Source of the DNA: Roseimaritima multifibrata
GTDB lineage: Bacteria > Planctomycetota > Planctomycetia > Pirellulales > Pirellulaceae
Length of the DNA: 64,000 bases
Direction of reading: 5' to 3'
Assembly: GCF_007741495.1 (NCBI RefSeq)
Contig: NZ_CP036262.1
Coordinates: 5,084,001 to 5,148,000 of the forward strand
Shown: positions 1 through 9,388 of the stretch, piece after piece
Position numbering within the stretch: the stretch's first letter is position 1
How the letters are laid out: each line of letters opens with the position of its first letter
Made by a program: the position numbers and the translations under genes
Notes under the pieces: model-generated
What the model was told of the DNA's origin: nothing
What the model saw: only the letters and a program-made list of their open reading frames with translations
The model's database searches: none

Positions 1-1
1 C

Positions 2-2605
2 CCTGCCGATTGGCAAGGGTCGATGGTGACCTGTGACTTCCGAGCCAACCGAGTCACCCGGTTCGACATCGCCTCACAAGATGCCGGTTTTGTGACTTCG
101 CAGGCCCCCGACCTGTTGCGCACCTCGGCCAGCACGTTCCGTCCGATCGACATCAAACAAGGTCCAGACGGGGCTTTGTATATCGCTGACTGGTCCAATC
201 CGATCATCAATCATGGCGAAGTCGATTTCCGCGACCCACGCCGTGACCGTTGGCATGGACGCATTTGGCGTATGCGATGGAAAGGGGCTCCTGAGGCAAA
301 ACCTCGCGTCGACCTTGCTCAACTGTCGACCCCCGTGCTCCTCGATAACCTTTTATCCGAAGACCGATATGTTCGCGATCAATCTCGACGGGTCCTCAGC
401 GAGCGAGAAACGTCGGATATTTCCGCTGCACTAACGACCTGGCTGACCACCCAGGAAAGTCCTGAAGCGAAACTGCAGGCTCTGTGGCTCCGCCAGACGC
501 ATCGCTCGGTCGATCGCGAATTGCTGGACGAACTACTGGCTGCCGAAGATCCAAGGATCCAAGCCGCTGCGGTTCGCGTCCTCGCCGACTGGTCGCTTCC
601 CTCGGGATCCGACGCTCCTTTGCTGGGTTCGGACGACAATCCGCTTGATCGATTCCGCCCGTTGGTGGCCGCGGCACATCCACGCGTTCGTTTAGAAGCG
701 ATTCGTGGTCTGGCAGGTTTCGAAAGTGCCGCTGCATCGTTGTTGGCCCTCAAAGGCCTTGAACATCCGATGGACCGTTTCCTGCAGTTTGCGTTGGCTC
801 AGTTGGTCGACGACAACTCTCAACCGATCATGAACGCGATTGAATCCCAAGAATGGTCGACCGAAGGATCCCAGGCGGCGGCTCGACTGGAATTTGTTCT
901 GACCAACATCGCTCCCGCTCAAGCAGAGAATTTCCTGCAAAGCTATTTGGCAGCCAATCCAATGCCAAGCGATGGTTCGGGCCCCTGGATCGAACTGATC
1001 GGTTCAGCAGGCGGACCGGCTCAGCTGGACAAATTGCTGACTCAGACGGCCGAAGGCGGCTTCAACAGTGGGGCAACGGTCCGAGCGTTGACTGCACTAA
1101 CGTCGGCTCAGCGATTAAAGAAACGACGTCCAAGCAAGAACCTTGGACGCATCGGCAGTTTGCTGAAATCAAAAGACCCTGTCGTTCAAAAGGCTGCGAT
1201 TTCACTTGCTGGGGCTTGGCGTCTGAAGGGGCAGATCCCTCCGATCGCGGCGTTCGCTGCAGCGGATTCCCAGGAAACCGGACTGCGGCTGGAAGCGATC
1301 GCAGCCCTTCAGTCGATCGGTGAAGGGGAGGGCATCGCCAAACTGGCTGAACTGACGGAATCGACCACCGGCGAAGTCCAAACAGCAGCGATCCTCTCGC
1401 TTGCGGCGCTGGCTCCACAGCAAGCGGCGCCGCTATTTTTCAGTCAATTAAGTGAAACCGAAGACGAAGCGGCCGCAACCGCGCTTTGGCGGCGAGCCCT
1501 CAGCAGTCAGGAAGCGGGCAAAATCCTTGCTCAGGCGATCCCCCAGGACGGCCTTCCCGAACATGCACTGCGAGCCGGCGTCAGAGCGGCGCAGCAAAGC
1601 GGACGCCCGGAGGAAGCATTGCTGGCGGTCCTGGAACCTCGCATTGGTCAAGCAATGACCGCCGCGGAATGGTCCCCCAAGCAAATCGCTGCTTTGATCG
1701 AAAAAGTCCAGACCAAGGGTGACCCTCACCGAGGTGAAGCGATTTACTGGCGCGAGAAACTGCAGTGCGTCAACTGCCACGCGATCGGTGGCGTCGGCGG
1801 CCGAGTCGGCCCCGACATGACCAGCCTGGGTGCCAGTGCACCAGCCGACTACATCGTTGAATCGCTATTTGCTCCGGATGCCAAGATCAAAGAGGGCTTC
1901 CATTCGATCGTCGTCGCCACCGAGGATGGCTTGGTGGTTACCGGCGTCAAAGTCGAAAACACCGGCGAAGAACTGGTCCTCAGGGACGCGACCAATAAAC
2001 TGGTCCGCATCCCGACCGCCGATATCATCGCGAAACAGGCCGGTCGTTCCTTGATGCCTGTCGGCGTTGTCGACCGTCTGTCTGCCGAGGAACAGATCGA
2101 TTTGATTCGTTTTTTAACGGAGCTAGGCAAACCGGGGCGTTTCGATTCCAGCCGTGGCGGCGTCGCTCGGGTAACCGAGGTCCTTGCCGGCACGCACCGA
2201 GTCGAACAGGAGGGGATCCAGCGGATTCTTGACGGAGCCCCTGGATTGAAGTGGCAACCGGTACTGACCCGCGTTGACGGGACCCTCACGGCCGCTCAGT
2301 TAAAAGCCGCGACCGTGCACCCGAGCCGAATGTCCCTGATTCACGCGTATATTCGTACGGAAATGAGCGTTAGCGAGCCTGGGATCGCGAAATTTACGAT
2401 CGCTGGAGCGACGCATGTTACGGCCTGGATCGATGGCGTGGAAATCCCGCAGCTTGCCAATCCAGAAGGTTCAAAAGAAAAAAACATTCAATTCGAAAAA
2501 GATCTTTCGGGGGGAACGCACACTCTTTTGCTCCGTTTGGATGCTCGCGAGCTTCCAGAAACCCTGCAAATTCGTTCATCAGACGTCACATTTGCAGTCG
2601 AATAG
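2..2605 (+). CDS. PVC-type heme-binding HEAT-repeat protein, 3' part
   Basis: The reading frame is open from the first full codon of the window (PADWQGS before the first Met at 23), so the true start lies upstream. About 867 residues are visible. The beginning (GPDGALYIADWSNP, then the DPRRDRWHGRIWRM stretch) is the end of a glucose-dehydrogenase-like beta-propeller as found in planctomycete membrane-bound dehydrogenases. A long alpha-helical HEAT-like middle follows, then a c-type cytochrome domain with heme motif CVNCH at 1766-1780, of the Pirellula/Verrucomicrobium heme-binding type. The tail (about 2260-2600) looks like a beta-sandwich. In this family the proteins are exported and thought to oxidise sugars or related compounds; the substrate cannot be told here. 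It ends about 60 bases before the ribosomal promoter and is not part of that operon. Confidence 0.85.
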   Translation, partial: PADWQGSMVTCDFRANRVTRFDIASQDAGFVTSQAPDLLRTSASTFRPIDIKQGPDGALYIADWSNPIINHGEVDFRDPRRDRWHGRIWRMRWKGAPEAKPRVDLAQLSTPVLLDNLLSEDRYVRDQSRRVLSERETSDISAALTTWLTTQESPEAKLQALWLRQTHRSVDRELLDELLAAEDPRIQAAAVRVLADWSLPSGSDAPLLGSDDNPLDRFRPLVAAAHPRVRLEAIRGLAGFESAAASLLALKGLEHPMDRFLQFALAQLVDDNSQPIMNAIESQEWSTEGSQAAARLEFVLTNIAPAQAENFLQSYLAANPMPSDGSGPWIELIGSAGGPAQLDKLLTQTAEGGFNSGATVRALTALTSAQRLKKRRPSKNLGRIGSLLKSKDPVVQKAAISLAGAWRLKGQIPPIAAFAAADSQETGLRLEAIAALQSIGEGEGIAKLAELTESTTGEVQTAAILSLAALAPQQAAPLFFSQLSETEDEAAATALWRRALSSQEAGKILAQAIPQDGLPEHALRAGVRAAQQSGRPEEALLAVLEPRIGQAMTAAEWSPKQIAALIEKVQTKGDPHRGEAIYWREKLQCVNCHAIGGVGGRVGPDMTSLGASAPADYIVESLFAPDAKIKEGFHSIVVATEDGLVVTGVKVENTGEELVLRDATNKLVRIPTADIIAKQAGRSLMPVGVVDRLSAEEQIDLIRFLTELGKPGRFDSSRGGVARVTEVLAGTHRVEQEGIQRILDGAPGLKWQPVLTRVDGTLTAAQLKAATVHPSRMSLIHAYIRTEMSVSEPGIAKFTIAGATHVTAWIDGVEIPQLANPEGSKEKNIQFEKDLSGGTHTLLLRLDARELPETLQIRSSDVTFAVE

Positions 2606-2666
2606 GGCAAGTCAGGCTCTCTGGCAAAAACTTGCAAAAATCATGTTTTTTTTGGAAGTGTCCCCA

Positions 2667-2696
2667 TTGAGCATTTTGGGTACCAAACACTATATT
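2667..2696 (+). promoter_or_regulatory. Sigma70-type promoter of the rpsM operon
   Basis: TTGAGC at 2667-2672 and TATATT at 2691-2696 are separated by 18 bases. Transcription would start near 2703, leaving a leader of about 80 bases before rpsM. Positioned after the previous stop codon and before the first ribosomal gene, it is the only good match in this gap. Confidence 0.55.
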
Positions 2697-2783
2697 CTTC
2701 GATCTTGCTAGTACGACCCCGGCGGTGGTAAGTGCCTCCGTTCTGTCCCTGGTCGCGAAGAAAACCCTTATGGAGGCTTCGAT

Positions 2784-3167
2784 ATGCCCCGTTTGATGGG
2801 CGTCGACATCCCCAACGACAAACAAATTCAATATTCACTGACTTACTTGTACGGTGTCGGGCTGCATACAGCTCGTGAAGCGTGCGAGAAGTTGGATATT
2901 GATCCAACTCGTCCCGCCCGTGATTTGGGTGAAGACGAAGTAAGTCGATTGGCGGCATTACTGGAACGTGATTATACGGTCGAGGGACCACTGCGTCGCC
3001 AGTTGACCCAAAACATCTCGCGGCTACGCGAAGTCAAATGCTACCGCGGAATCCGACACCGAGTTGGTTTGCCGGTCCGTGGGCAACGCACGAAAACCAA
3101 TGCCCGAACTCGGAAAGGCCCTCGCAAGACGGTCGCCGGGAAAAAGGGCGTCAAAGATTTGCGTTAG
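2784..3167 (+). CDS. rpsM: 30S ribosomal protein S13
   Basis: Uniform S13 protein of 127 residues, starting MPRLMGVDIPNDKQ, with the helix-two-turn-helix middle and the conserved basic tail (GLPVRGQRTKTNARTRKG). S13 sits in the head of the small subunit and contacts the P-site tRNA and S19. ATG at 2784 is preceded by GGAGG (2772-2776). It is the first gene of the rpsM-rpsK-rpoA-rplQ operon; rpmJ and infA, often found upstream in other bacteria, are not present in the gap before it. Confidence 0.97.
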   Translation: MPRLMGVDIPNDKQIQYSLTYLYGVGLHTAREACEKLDIDPTRPARDLGEDEVSRLAALLERDYTVEGPLRRQLTQNISRLREVKCYRGIRHRVGLPVRGQRTKTNARTRKGPRKTVAGKKGVKDLR

Positions 3168-3217
3168 TCCGCTAATCGCCTCGAACCATTCTGCTTTTGC
3201 ATCGGAGAGCCAGTTAG

Positions 3218-3601
3218 GTGGCAAAAACAAACAAAAAGAAACGCGTACGTCGCAATGTCCTTGCCGGCGTAGCTCATATTCACGCAACCTTCAACAACAC
3301 TTCGGTGACCATCACCGATCCCAAAGGGGATACCTTGTGTTGGTCGACGGCTGGGACCTGTGGCTTCAAAGGAAGCCGCAAGAGCACTCCGTTTGCTGGA
3401 CAGTGTGCCGCACAACAAGCTGCCGAAAAGGCACTCAAGTTTGGCATGAAGGATGTAGAAGTACGAGTCAAAGGTCCTGGGTCGGGACGTGAAAGTGCAA
3501 TCACTTCGCTTCAAGCCGCTGGTTTGAACGTCAAGTTGATTGAAGAAGTCACACCGATCCCGCATAACGGCTGCCGACCGCGTAAAAAGCGACGCGTCTA
3601 G
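3218..3601 (+). CDS. rpsK: 30S ribosomal protein S11
   Basis: Protein of 127 residues with the S11 signatures: [19 protein letters not shown] near the start, the [14 protein letters not shown] middle and the C-terminal [16 protein letters not shown]11 lines the platform of the small subunit near the mRNA exit. The start is GTG at 3218, 50 bases after the rpsM stop. The next gene is rpoA directly; rpsD (S4), which lies between rpsK and rpoA in many bacteria, is missing from this position. Confidence 0.97.
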   Translation: MAKTNKKKRVRRNVLAGVAHIHATFNNTSVTITDPKGDTLCWSTAGTCGFKGSRKSTPFAGQCAAQQAAEKALKFGMKDVEVRVKGPGSGRESAITSLQAAGLNVKLIEEVTPIPHNGCRPRKKRRV

Positions 3602-3674
3602 GCTCGTTCTTTCCATGGCGACCATCGTGTGGTGGTCGCCTCCATGATCTACTTTTTTGAGGCATAGAACGACC

Positions 3675-4670
3675 ATGCATATTCGATGGCGTGGAATGGA
3701 ATTGCCCAGCACTGTCGAAGCCGACGCCGATACGATGTCGAGCACGTACGGCAAATTCATTGCCGAGCCGTTCGAACGCGGTTTTGGTACAAGTGTTGGA
3801 AATAGCCTACGACGAGTTCTCCTGTCCAGTTTGCAGGGGAGTGCTGTTACCCAGATCAAAATCCGTGGTGCACAGCACGAATTCACGACTATCCCAGGCG
3901 TTTTGGAAGATGTCACCGACATCGTCCTGAATGTGAAAAGCTTGGTCGTTAAGAACAACAGCGAAGCGACCCGCGTCATCACGTTGGAAGCGAACAAAGC
4001 CGGCGTTCTGACCGGTGCCGACGTTCAGGTCGACTCGGATGTGGAAATCATTAACAAGAACCACGTCCTAGCCACCCTGACCGAAGACGTTCCTTTCATG
4101 ATGGAAATGGTCGTCGAGAACGGTCGTGGTTACGTTTCGGCAACGGAACATAGCACCGGCGATCACGAAATTGGCATCATCCCAATCGATGCCGTATACA
4201 GTCCAATCACACGAGTTCGCTACGAAGTCGAAGAGACTCGCGTTGGACAAAAAACCAACTACGATAAACTGACCCTGGAAATTTCGACCGACGGATCCAT
4301 CTCTCCTGAGCTGGCCCTGGTGGAATCTTCCAAAGTCCTTCGCAAGCATCTGAATCCTTTTGTTCAGTATCGCGAGCTTGGACCAAGCATCTTCTCCGCT
4401 TCACGCGGTGGTGCTGGATCAGCCGAAGCTCAACTGGATGCCAAACTGAACATGACACTGGGCGACCTTAAACTGTCGGTCCGTGCCAATAACTGCTTGG
4501 AATCCGAAGATATTCAGACCGTTCGCGATCTGGTTCAACGCAACGAAGACCAATTGCTGGAAGTCCGCAACTTTGGTGAAACGACTTTGAACGAAGTTCG
4601 CGAAAAATTGGCTCAATATGGCCTGCACCTGGGAATGCGAGTTCCCAACAGCAGCGGCGCGATGCCTTAA
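3675..4670 (+). CDS. rpoA: DNA-directed RNA polymerase subunit alpha
   Basis: Protein of 331 residues from ATG at 3675; an in-frame TTG at 3657 would add six residues but the GAGG at 3659-3662 serves the ATG. The N-terminal dimerisation domain carries [20 protein letters not shown] and later the GYVSATEH stretch. The C-terminal DNA- and activator-binding domain (about residues 255-325) has the LTEVRNFG-type helix-hairpin motif as [19 protein letters not shown]. Alpha dimers nucleate RNA polymerase assembly. Length and architecture are normal. Third gene of the ribosomal operon. Confidence 0.98.
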   Translation: MHIRWRGMELPSTVEADADTMSSTYGKFIAEPFERGFGTSVGNSLRRVLLSSLQGSAVTQIKIRGAQHEFTTIPGVLEDVTDIVLNVKSLVVKNNSEATRVITLEANKAGVLTGADVQVDSDVEIINKNHVLATLTEDVPFMMEMVVENGRGYVSATEHSTGDHEIGIIPIDAVYSPITRVRYEVEETRVGQKTNYDKLTLEISTDGSISPELALVESSKVLRKHLNPFVQYRELGPSIFSASRGGAGSAEAQLDAKLNMTLGDLKLSVRANNCLESEDIQTVRDLVQRNEDQLLEVRNFGETTLNEVREKLAQYGLHLGMRVPNSSGAMP

Positions 4671-4733
4671 GAAGACGCGCAGCATTTCTTTCATCGAACT
4701 ACCGAATCAAGTCACCGTTAAAGAGTTTCCGTC

Positions 4734-5357
4734 ATGCGTCACAGACGACGAGGCCGGGTTTTGGGCCGTAGCCCAAGCCACCGCAAGGCACTGTTCAAGA
4801 ACATGGCCAGCGCGCTGTTCCTGACCGAACGCGATGCCGAATTGGACGATAACGCTCCCAAGGTTAAAGGCCGGATCATCACGACCGTCCATAAAGCCAA
4901 GGAAGTTCGTCCGTTGGTTGAAAAATGTATCACCATCGCGAAAAAATCGCTTACCGCACAATCCGAATCGGAACAGTTTGGCACGACCGCCGAACGCGGT
5001 AGTGACGAGTACAAGCAATGGCGGAAAAGCGAAAATTGGAAAAAATGGGCGGATACCCGCGCTCCAATGATCACCGCTCGCCGCCGCTGCCTCCAATTGC
5101 TTGGCGACAAGCAAGCGGTCAGCATCCTGTTTGACACCATCGCCGAACGTTATACCGATCGCCCGGGTGGATACACCCGAGTCGTTCGCCTTGCCAAACC
5201 CCGTTTGGGTGACGCAGGTCAACGAGCCATCCTTGAATTGGTTGGTGTGAGCGATAACTCAAACAGCGAACGCCCAACTTTTGACGATGACGAAGCGGGT
5301 TCGGAAGAAACCGTCGCCGCCGGAGCCAGCGAAGGTTCGGAAGACTCGAAAGAGTAG
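4734..5357 (+). CDS. rplQ: 50S ribosomal protein L17, enlarged form
   Basis: The start MRHRRRGRVLGRSPSHRKAL and the later AVSILFDTIAERYTDRPGGY plus RAILELVG segments identify L17. At 207 residues it is much longer than the usual 115-130. The additions are an insertion of roughly 35 residues between the two halves (charged, rich in W and K, about residues 78-112) and an acidic tail of about 35 residues (EERPTFDDDE-like composition ending GSEDSKE). L17 lies near the peptide exit tunnel. Last gene of the operon, followed by a terminator. Confidence 0.95.
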   Translation: MRHRRRGRVLGRSPSHRKALFKNMASALFLTERDAELDDNAPKVKGRIITTVHKAKEVRPLVEKCITIAKKSLTAQSESEQFGTTAERGSDEYKQWRKSENWKKWADTRAPMITARRRCLQLLGDKQAVSILFDTIAERYTDRPGGYTRVVRLAKPRLGDAGQRAILELVGVSDNSNSERPTFDDDEAGSEETVAAGASEGSEDSKE

Positions 5358-5386
5358 TCGCGACAAACCTTCTTAGCAGAAAACGA

Positions 5387-5425
5387 ACAGCCCCATTCGG
5401 TCTCGTACCGCTTGGGGCTGTTTTC
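5387..5425 (+). terminator. Rho-independent terminator after rplQ
   Basis: AACAGCCCC at 5387-5395 pairs with GGGGCTGTT at 5415-5423, followed by a T-rich stretch. It lies 30 bases after the rplQ stop and closes the ribosomal operon. Confidence 0.8.
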
Positions 5426-5508
5426 GTTAGAATGACTTAGGTTCTCATCCATCGCAACAATCGACTCTTTTGTGGGCGATCTGCAACCGCCCCCGCTGGC
5501 AAGGAAAT

Positions 5509-6210
5509 ATGAGCGAAGATTCAAACCCCGAAAATCCTTCACCGGAACCGACCCCCGATGGATCCCACCTGCGGGCCAGGATTCCTGACCACATCGCCGG
5601 AGGCACGTTCAGCTCCGGTGCGATCGTGATGACCGGGCCTAGCGAGTTCGTCATCGATTTCCTGCAAACGATCGGTCGCCCCCATCGGGTTGCTTGCCGT
5701 GTCGTGCTGCCGCATCCGGTTCTGCCGCAGTTCATCACCGCGCTGAAAACGAATATCGAACTGTACGAAAAACGCTTCGGGCCGGCTCCGAAACCGTTGA
5801 CGCCCCCCAATGATGGGCGCCGACCAACGCCGCAAGAGATCTACGACGACCTGAAACTCCCTGATGAAGTCCTCAGTGGATCTTATTCAAACGGAGTGAT
5901 GATCGGACACGGTGCAAATGAGTTCAGCCTCGATTTCCTAACCAGCTTCTTCCCTCAATCGGCAGTCAGCGCCAGAATCTATTTGGCTGCGGGACAGGTT
6001 CCTCGCTTCCTCGATTCACTCGAGAACGCTGCAAAACAACTCCAGCAACGACAGCAGCAACAAAACATCGATCCAAGCCCACCATTTTTACCTTCTCAGG
6101 ATGACGATTCATCCCCTGAGGATCCTACCGATACGGACAATCCACCACAGGACCCACCGCCTGAAGATCCGCCAGCGGGGAGCGGGGGAAGTGGAGGGAT
6201 CTGGGTGTGA
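5509..6210 (+). CDS. Tandem DUF3467 protein
   Basis: Protein of 233 residues from ATG at 5509, chosen because AAGGA lies at 5501-5505; an in-frame upstream start at 5470 has no such site. It holds two copies of the DUF3467 fold. The first has GGTFSSGAIVMTGPSEFVID, then a helix ending NIELYEKRFG. The second has SGSYSNGVMIGHGANEFSLD, then ARIYLAAGQVPRFLDSLENA. The C-terminus is a Gln-rich then Pro/Asp-rich tail ending in Gly. DUF3467 proteins normally have a single copy and no known function. The stop codon overlaps the start of maf, so the two are translated together. Confidence 0.8.
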   Translation: MSEDSNPENPSPEPTPDGSHLRARIPDHIAGGTFSSGAIVMTGPSEFVIDFLQTIGRPHRVACRVVLPHPVLPQFITALKTNIELYEKRFGPAPKPLTPPNDGRRPTPQEIYDDLKLPDEVLSGSYSNGVMIGHGANEFSLDFLTSFFPQSAVSARIYLAAGQVPRFLDSLENAAKQLQQRQQQQNIDPSPPFLPSQDDDSSPEDPTDTDNPPQDPPPEDPPAGSGGSGGIWV

Positions 6211-6848
6211 GCGATACCAATTTGTTTGCCGATTTGCCGCGTGGAACGGTCGCTTCGGGACTGAACCTGATCCTTGCCAGCGGTTCCCCACGTCGCGCGG
6301 CACTGCTTCGCGCGGCCGGATATGATTTTGACGTCCAGCCTGCGGACGATGAAGTCGAATGCGGAATATGCAGCCGTGAAACGCCGCCCGAAATGGTCGC
6401 CCGCTTAGCTTTTCGCAAAGCGGCCGACGTTGCCCAACACCACCCATCGGCTTTGATCCTGGCAGCCGACACCGTTGCCAGCTGCCACGGCAAAATTTTG
6501 GGCAAACCAGAAAACCGCAAACACGCCGAGGAAATGTTACGCCTGCTGCGCGGCCGACCTCATGCCGTCTTTACCGGTATCTGCCTTTGGAATACGCAAA
6601 GCAGCCAAGGGGTCGTGGAGGTCTGCCACACCGAATTGACCATGGATGCCGTTAGCGATTCCCAGCTGAACGAATATTTGGACACTCGGCTATGGGAGGG
6701 CAAAGCGGGCGCGTTTGGATACCAAGATGGCGTCGATTGGTTGCGGGTGACCAAGGGGAGCGAAACCAATGTCGTCGGTCTCCCAATGGAACGGTTAGCA
6801 GAGATCCTCGATCAGTTCCAGCAGATTGCTCAGCCGCTAGGGGCGTAG
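6207..6848 (+). CDS. maf: Maf-family nucleoside triphosphate pyrophosphatase
   Basis: Protein of 213 residues with the Maf signatures LILASGSPRRAALLRAAG near the start, ADTV plus ILGKPENRKHAEEML in the middle and GAFGYQDGVDWL near the end. Maf enzymes hydrolyse non-canonical or methylated nucleoside triphosphates, limiting their incorporation; in some bacteria overexpression blocks septation. The start is GTG at 6207, overlapping the TGA of the DUF3467 gene by two bases, a sign of translational coupling. The acidic Asp of ADTV is kept, so it should be active. Confidence 0.92.
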   Translation: MSDTNLFADLPRGTVASGLNLILASGSPRRAALLRAAGYDFDVQPADDEVECGICSRETPPEMVARLAFRKAADVAQHHPSALILAADTVASCHGKILGKPENRKHAEEMLRLLRGRPHAVFTGICLWNTQSSQGVVEVCHTELTMDAVSDSQLNEYLDTRLWEGKAGAFGYQDGVDWLRVTKGSETNVVGLPMERLAEILDQFQQIAQPLGA

Positions 6849-7140
6849 CGACCTGATTGTCGCCTTTCACTCCGCACAAGAACGCCCTCTTCAAGCGACG
6901 TCCTGCGGGGGACGTGAAATCAATAGGTGACGTTTTGCCGGTCGGTCCGCGCACTGGCGAGCGTAGCTACGGGATTAATCGCGTCGCACAACCGCGAACC
7001 GCTGGTTCATCTGGCATAACCGTTCCTGTTTCTCATTATCTGTCAAGCTGTACGGACTCTTTTGGATGTCTTAGCGTTGCAACCGCCAACAGCCGAATGA
7101 CTCGCATATCACGTACATCCTTGATATCGAGAAGAACAGT

Positions 7141-9276
7141 ATGCCCCGCACCGGTCTCCGCTTGAAAATAGTGCTATTCATCGGCATCACTGGCTGCTTT
7201 GGATATGTCCACGCGCAAGACGCAGGGGCTCAACTCCCAAACGCTCCCATCGCCAATGCCGACGATGCCTCCGCGGAGACCGTTCAAGAAGCAGTGAACG
7301 GGGACGCCGATCCGGAAACGTTCGACACGTTGCCAATGGCCCCGGAAACCACGGTGACTCCGCCTCAAAATCGCTCCAGCAACACCGGCTCTGGATCTCC
7401 GCTGGCCAATCCCGGAAGTGCTCCCGTTGCCGTGCCGGCTCAAGTGAGTTCAAACGATACCGGGAATTCGACTTCGGCCAACGGAACCTCAAACGTTCCC
7501 TCGAACTCGGTCGTCACCGATTCACGGTCGCTCCGCCCCGGCAACCAAGTCGGCAGTTCGATGACGGTGATCAGTCGTGAAGCGATCCGCAACACTGGTC
7601 AGGCAAGCGTTGCGGCGGTCCTCCGCAGTGTGCCTGGACTGGATGTGGTTTCGCAGGGAGGCCCAGGCCAACAGACTTCAGTCTTTATGCGTGGAGCGAA
7701 TAGCAACCAAACCAAAGTGATGCTTGACGGGATGCCGATGAACGATCCAGGCAGCCCAGGTCGCGGCTTTGATTTTTCGACCCTCACCGTGGATGAAGTC
7801 GAACGGATTGAAGTTCTTCGGGGCCCCCAAAGCACGCTTTACGGCAGCGATGCCATCGGCGGTGTGATCAATATCATTACTCGCAAAGGTGGTGAACCGA
7901 TCACCGTCGTCAGCAGCGAAGGCGGATCGTTTTCAAGCTCAAGAACAACCGCCCGCACGGCGGGCGGAAATGACCGTCTCTACTATGCGCTGGGAGGCAG
8001 CTACAACGACACAAACGGCTTTTCCGCCGCAGCCTTGCCCCCCGGGAATACGGAAGCCGACTTCTATCGAAACGGGACCATTTCCGGGCGACTTGGATGG
8101 CAGGCAACCGAACAGCTTGCAGTCGATATCGTTGCTCGGCACACCGATTCCGATACAGGAACCGATGGTTTTCCACCGCCAACCTTCACGCTCCAAGACG
8201 ACCTTTCGTCCCTGGAACAGGTTTCCACGGTGATGCGTGCACAGGCGACCTGGACGACGGCCGATGGGATCTGGAGTCATCGGCTGGGTAGCGGGTATTC
8301 CGAATTTGAACGAACTTTCTTCTCCGATTTCGGAGGCACTTTCTACGGACGAACCGGGCGACTGGATTGGCAGAACGACCTCCTCCTGGTCGACCAAGAG
8401 GACGTTCGCTGGCAACTCACCAGCGGGATCGATTTCCTGGAAGAAGTCGCTCGGAACGATACGGTTCCCCAGGCAAGGCAGGGGAACTTAGCTGGATACT
8501 TCCAAACCAATATCGATTTAAATGATCGCTTGTTCCTCGGTGCCGGTGCCCGCTGGGACGATTACAGTCGAGCTGGTTCTGCGTTCACGTACCGGATTAC
8601 CGGCCGGTACAATGCAACCGAAGCAACCGCATTGCACGGAGCAATCGGGACCGGATTCCGAGCTCCAGCACTCGATGAACTGCTCGGTTTAGTTGGCAAC
8701 CCGCTGCTCAATCCGGAACAGAGCAAAGGCTGGGAAGCGGGGGTTCAGCAGCGCCTTCTTGATCAGCAAATCACTTTGGACGCGACTTACTTTCGCAACG
8801 ACTTTAACGATCTGATCCAGTTCGAATTTGATCCACTGGCCCCCGGGCCGTTCGGCGGGACCCTGCAAAACGTCAAACAAGCACTCGCCTCCGGAGTCGA
8901 ATTAACCAGTTTGTGGGCCCTGACCGATGAAACGACCCTGTTCGCCAACTACACCTTCACCGACACTCGAGACCGCTCCACAGGCGATCCGCTGTTGCGT
9001 CGCCCCAAGAATAAGTGGGCGTTTGGATTCAGCCGATACTATCCCAACAACCGAGCCAACGTCACCTTGCAGGCACTGTATGTAGGCGACCGAACGGATG
9101 TTGGCACGGTCCTGGATGACTACTGGTTCGTCAACCTTGCAGCCTGGTACCGGTTCAATGAATCATGGCGAACCTTTGGACGCATCGACAACCTCCTAGC
9201 CCAAGACTACCAACCGGTCGCCGGCTACCAAGGGACACCGTTTTCAGCCTACGCCGGACTGGAACTGAGGTTCTAG
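7141..9276 (+). CDS. TonB-dependent outer-membrane receptor, BtuB-like
   Basis: Protein of 711 residues. A signal peptide (about 1-25, ending VHAQ) is followed by some 110 residues of Pro/Ser/Asn-rich linker. The plug domain (about 135-250) has the SVFMRGANSNQTKVMLDGMP stretch and the VERIEVLRGPQSTLYGSDAI motif. A 22-strand-type beta-barrel ends in Phe, as outer-membrane barrels do. The family imports scarce ligands such as corrinoids or chelated iron with energy from TonB. The closest pattern I recognise is the BtuB/vitamin B12 group, but the ligand is inferred. ATG at 7141 follows a weak GAGAAG. I see no cobalamin riboswitch in the 290 bases upstream; that region holds only part of a dispersed repeat. 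Confidence 0.88.
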   Translation: MPRTGLRLKIVLFIGITGCFGYVHAQDAGAQLPNAPIANADDASAETVQEAVNGDADPETFDTLPMAPETTVTPPQNRSSNTGSGSPLANPGSAPVAVPAQVSSNDTGNSTSANGTSNVPSNSVVTDSRSLRPGNQVGSSMTVISREAIRNTGQASVAAVLRSVPGLDVVSQGGPGQQTSVFMRGANSNQTKVMLDGMPMNDPGSPGRGFDFSTLTVDEVERIEVLRGPQSTLYGSDAIGGVINIITRKGGEPITVVSSEGGSFSSSRTTARTAGGNDRLYYALGGSYNDTNGFSAAALPPGNTEADFYRNGTISGRLGWQATEQLAVDIVARHTDSDTGTDGFPPPTFTLQDDLSSLEQVSTVMRAQATWTTADGIWSHRLGSGYSEFERTFFSDFGGTFYGRTGRLDWQNDLLLVDQEDVRWQLTSGIDFLEEVARNDTVPQARQGNLAGYFQTNIDLNDRLFLGAGARWDDYSRAGSAFTYRITGRYNATEATALHGAIGTGFRAPALDELLGLVGNPLLNPEQSKGWEAGVQQRLLDQQITLDATYFRNDFNDLIQFEFDPLAPGPFGGTLQNVKQALASGVELTSLWALTDETTLFANYTFTDTRDRSTGDPLLRRPKNKWAFGFSRYYPNNRANVTLQALYVGDRTDVGTVLDDYWFVNLAAWYRFNESWRTFGRIDNLLAQDYQPVAGYQGTPFSAYAGLELRF

Positions 9277-9388
9277 CGGCGGAGTGGTAGTAAAAAACCG
9301 AAGCCGCCGAATGACAGCCTGTTTGCTTTCCTTGGGCTCACCCCGGAAAGTGCAACAAACATTGACGAACCAATCGGCCTGGCACAAC

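Noticed and set aside
3164-3997. 277-residue reverse frame
   Set aside because: Antisense to rpsK and rpoA.
6849-7140. Riboswitch before the TonB-dependent receptor
   Set aside because: None of the conserved aptamer blocks of the cobalamin class is present. The region holds dispersed repeat sequence.
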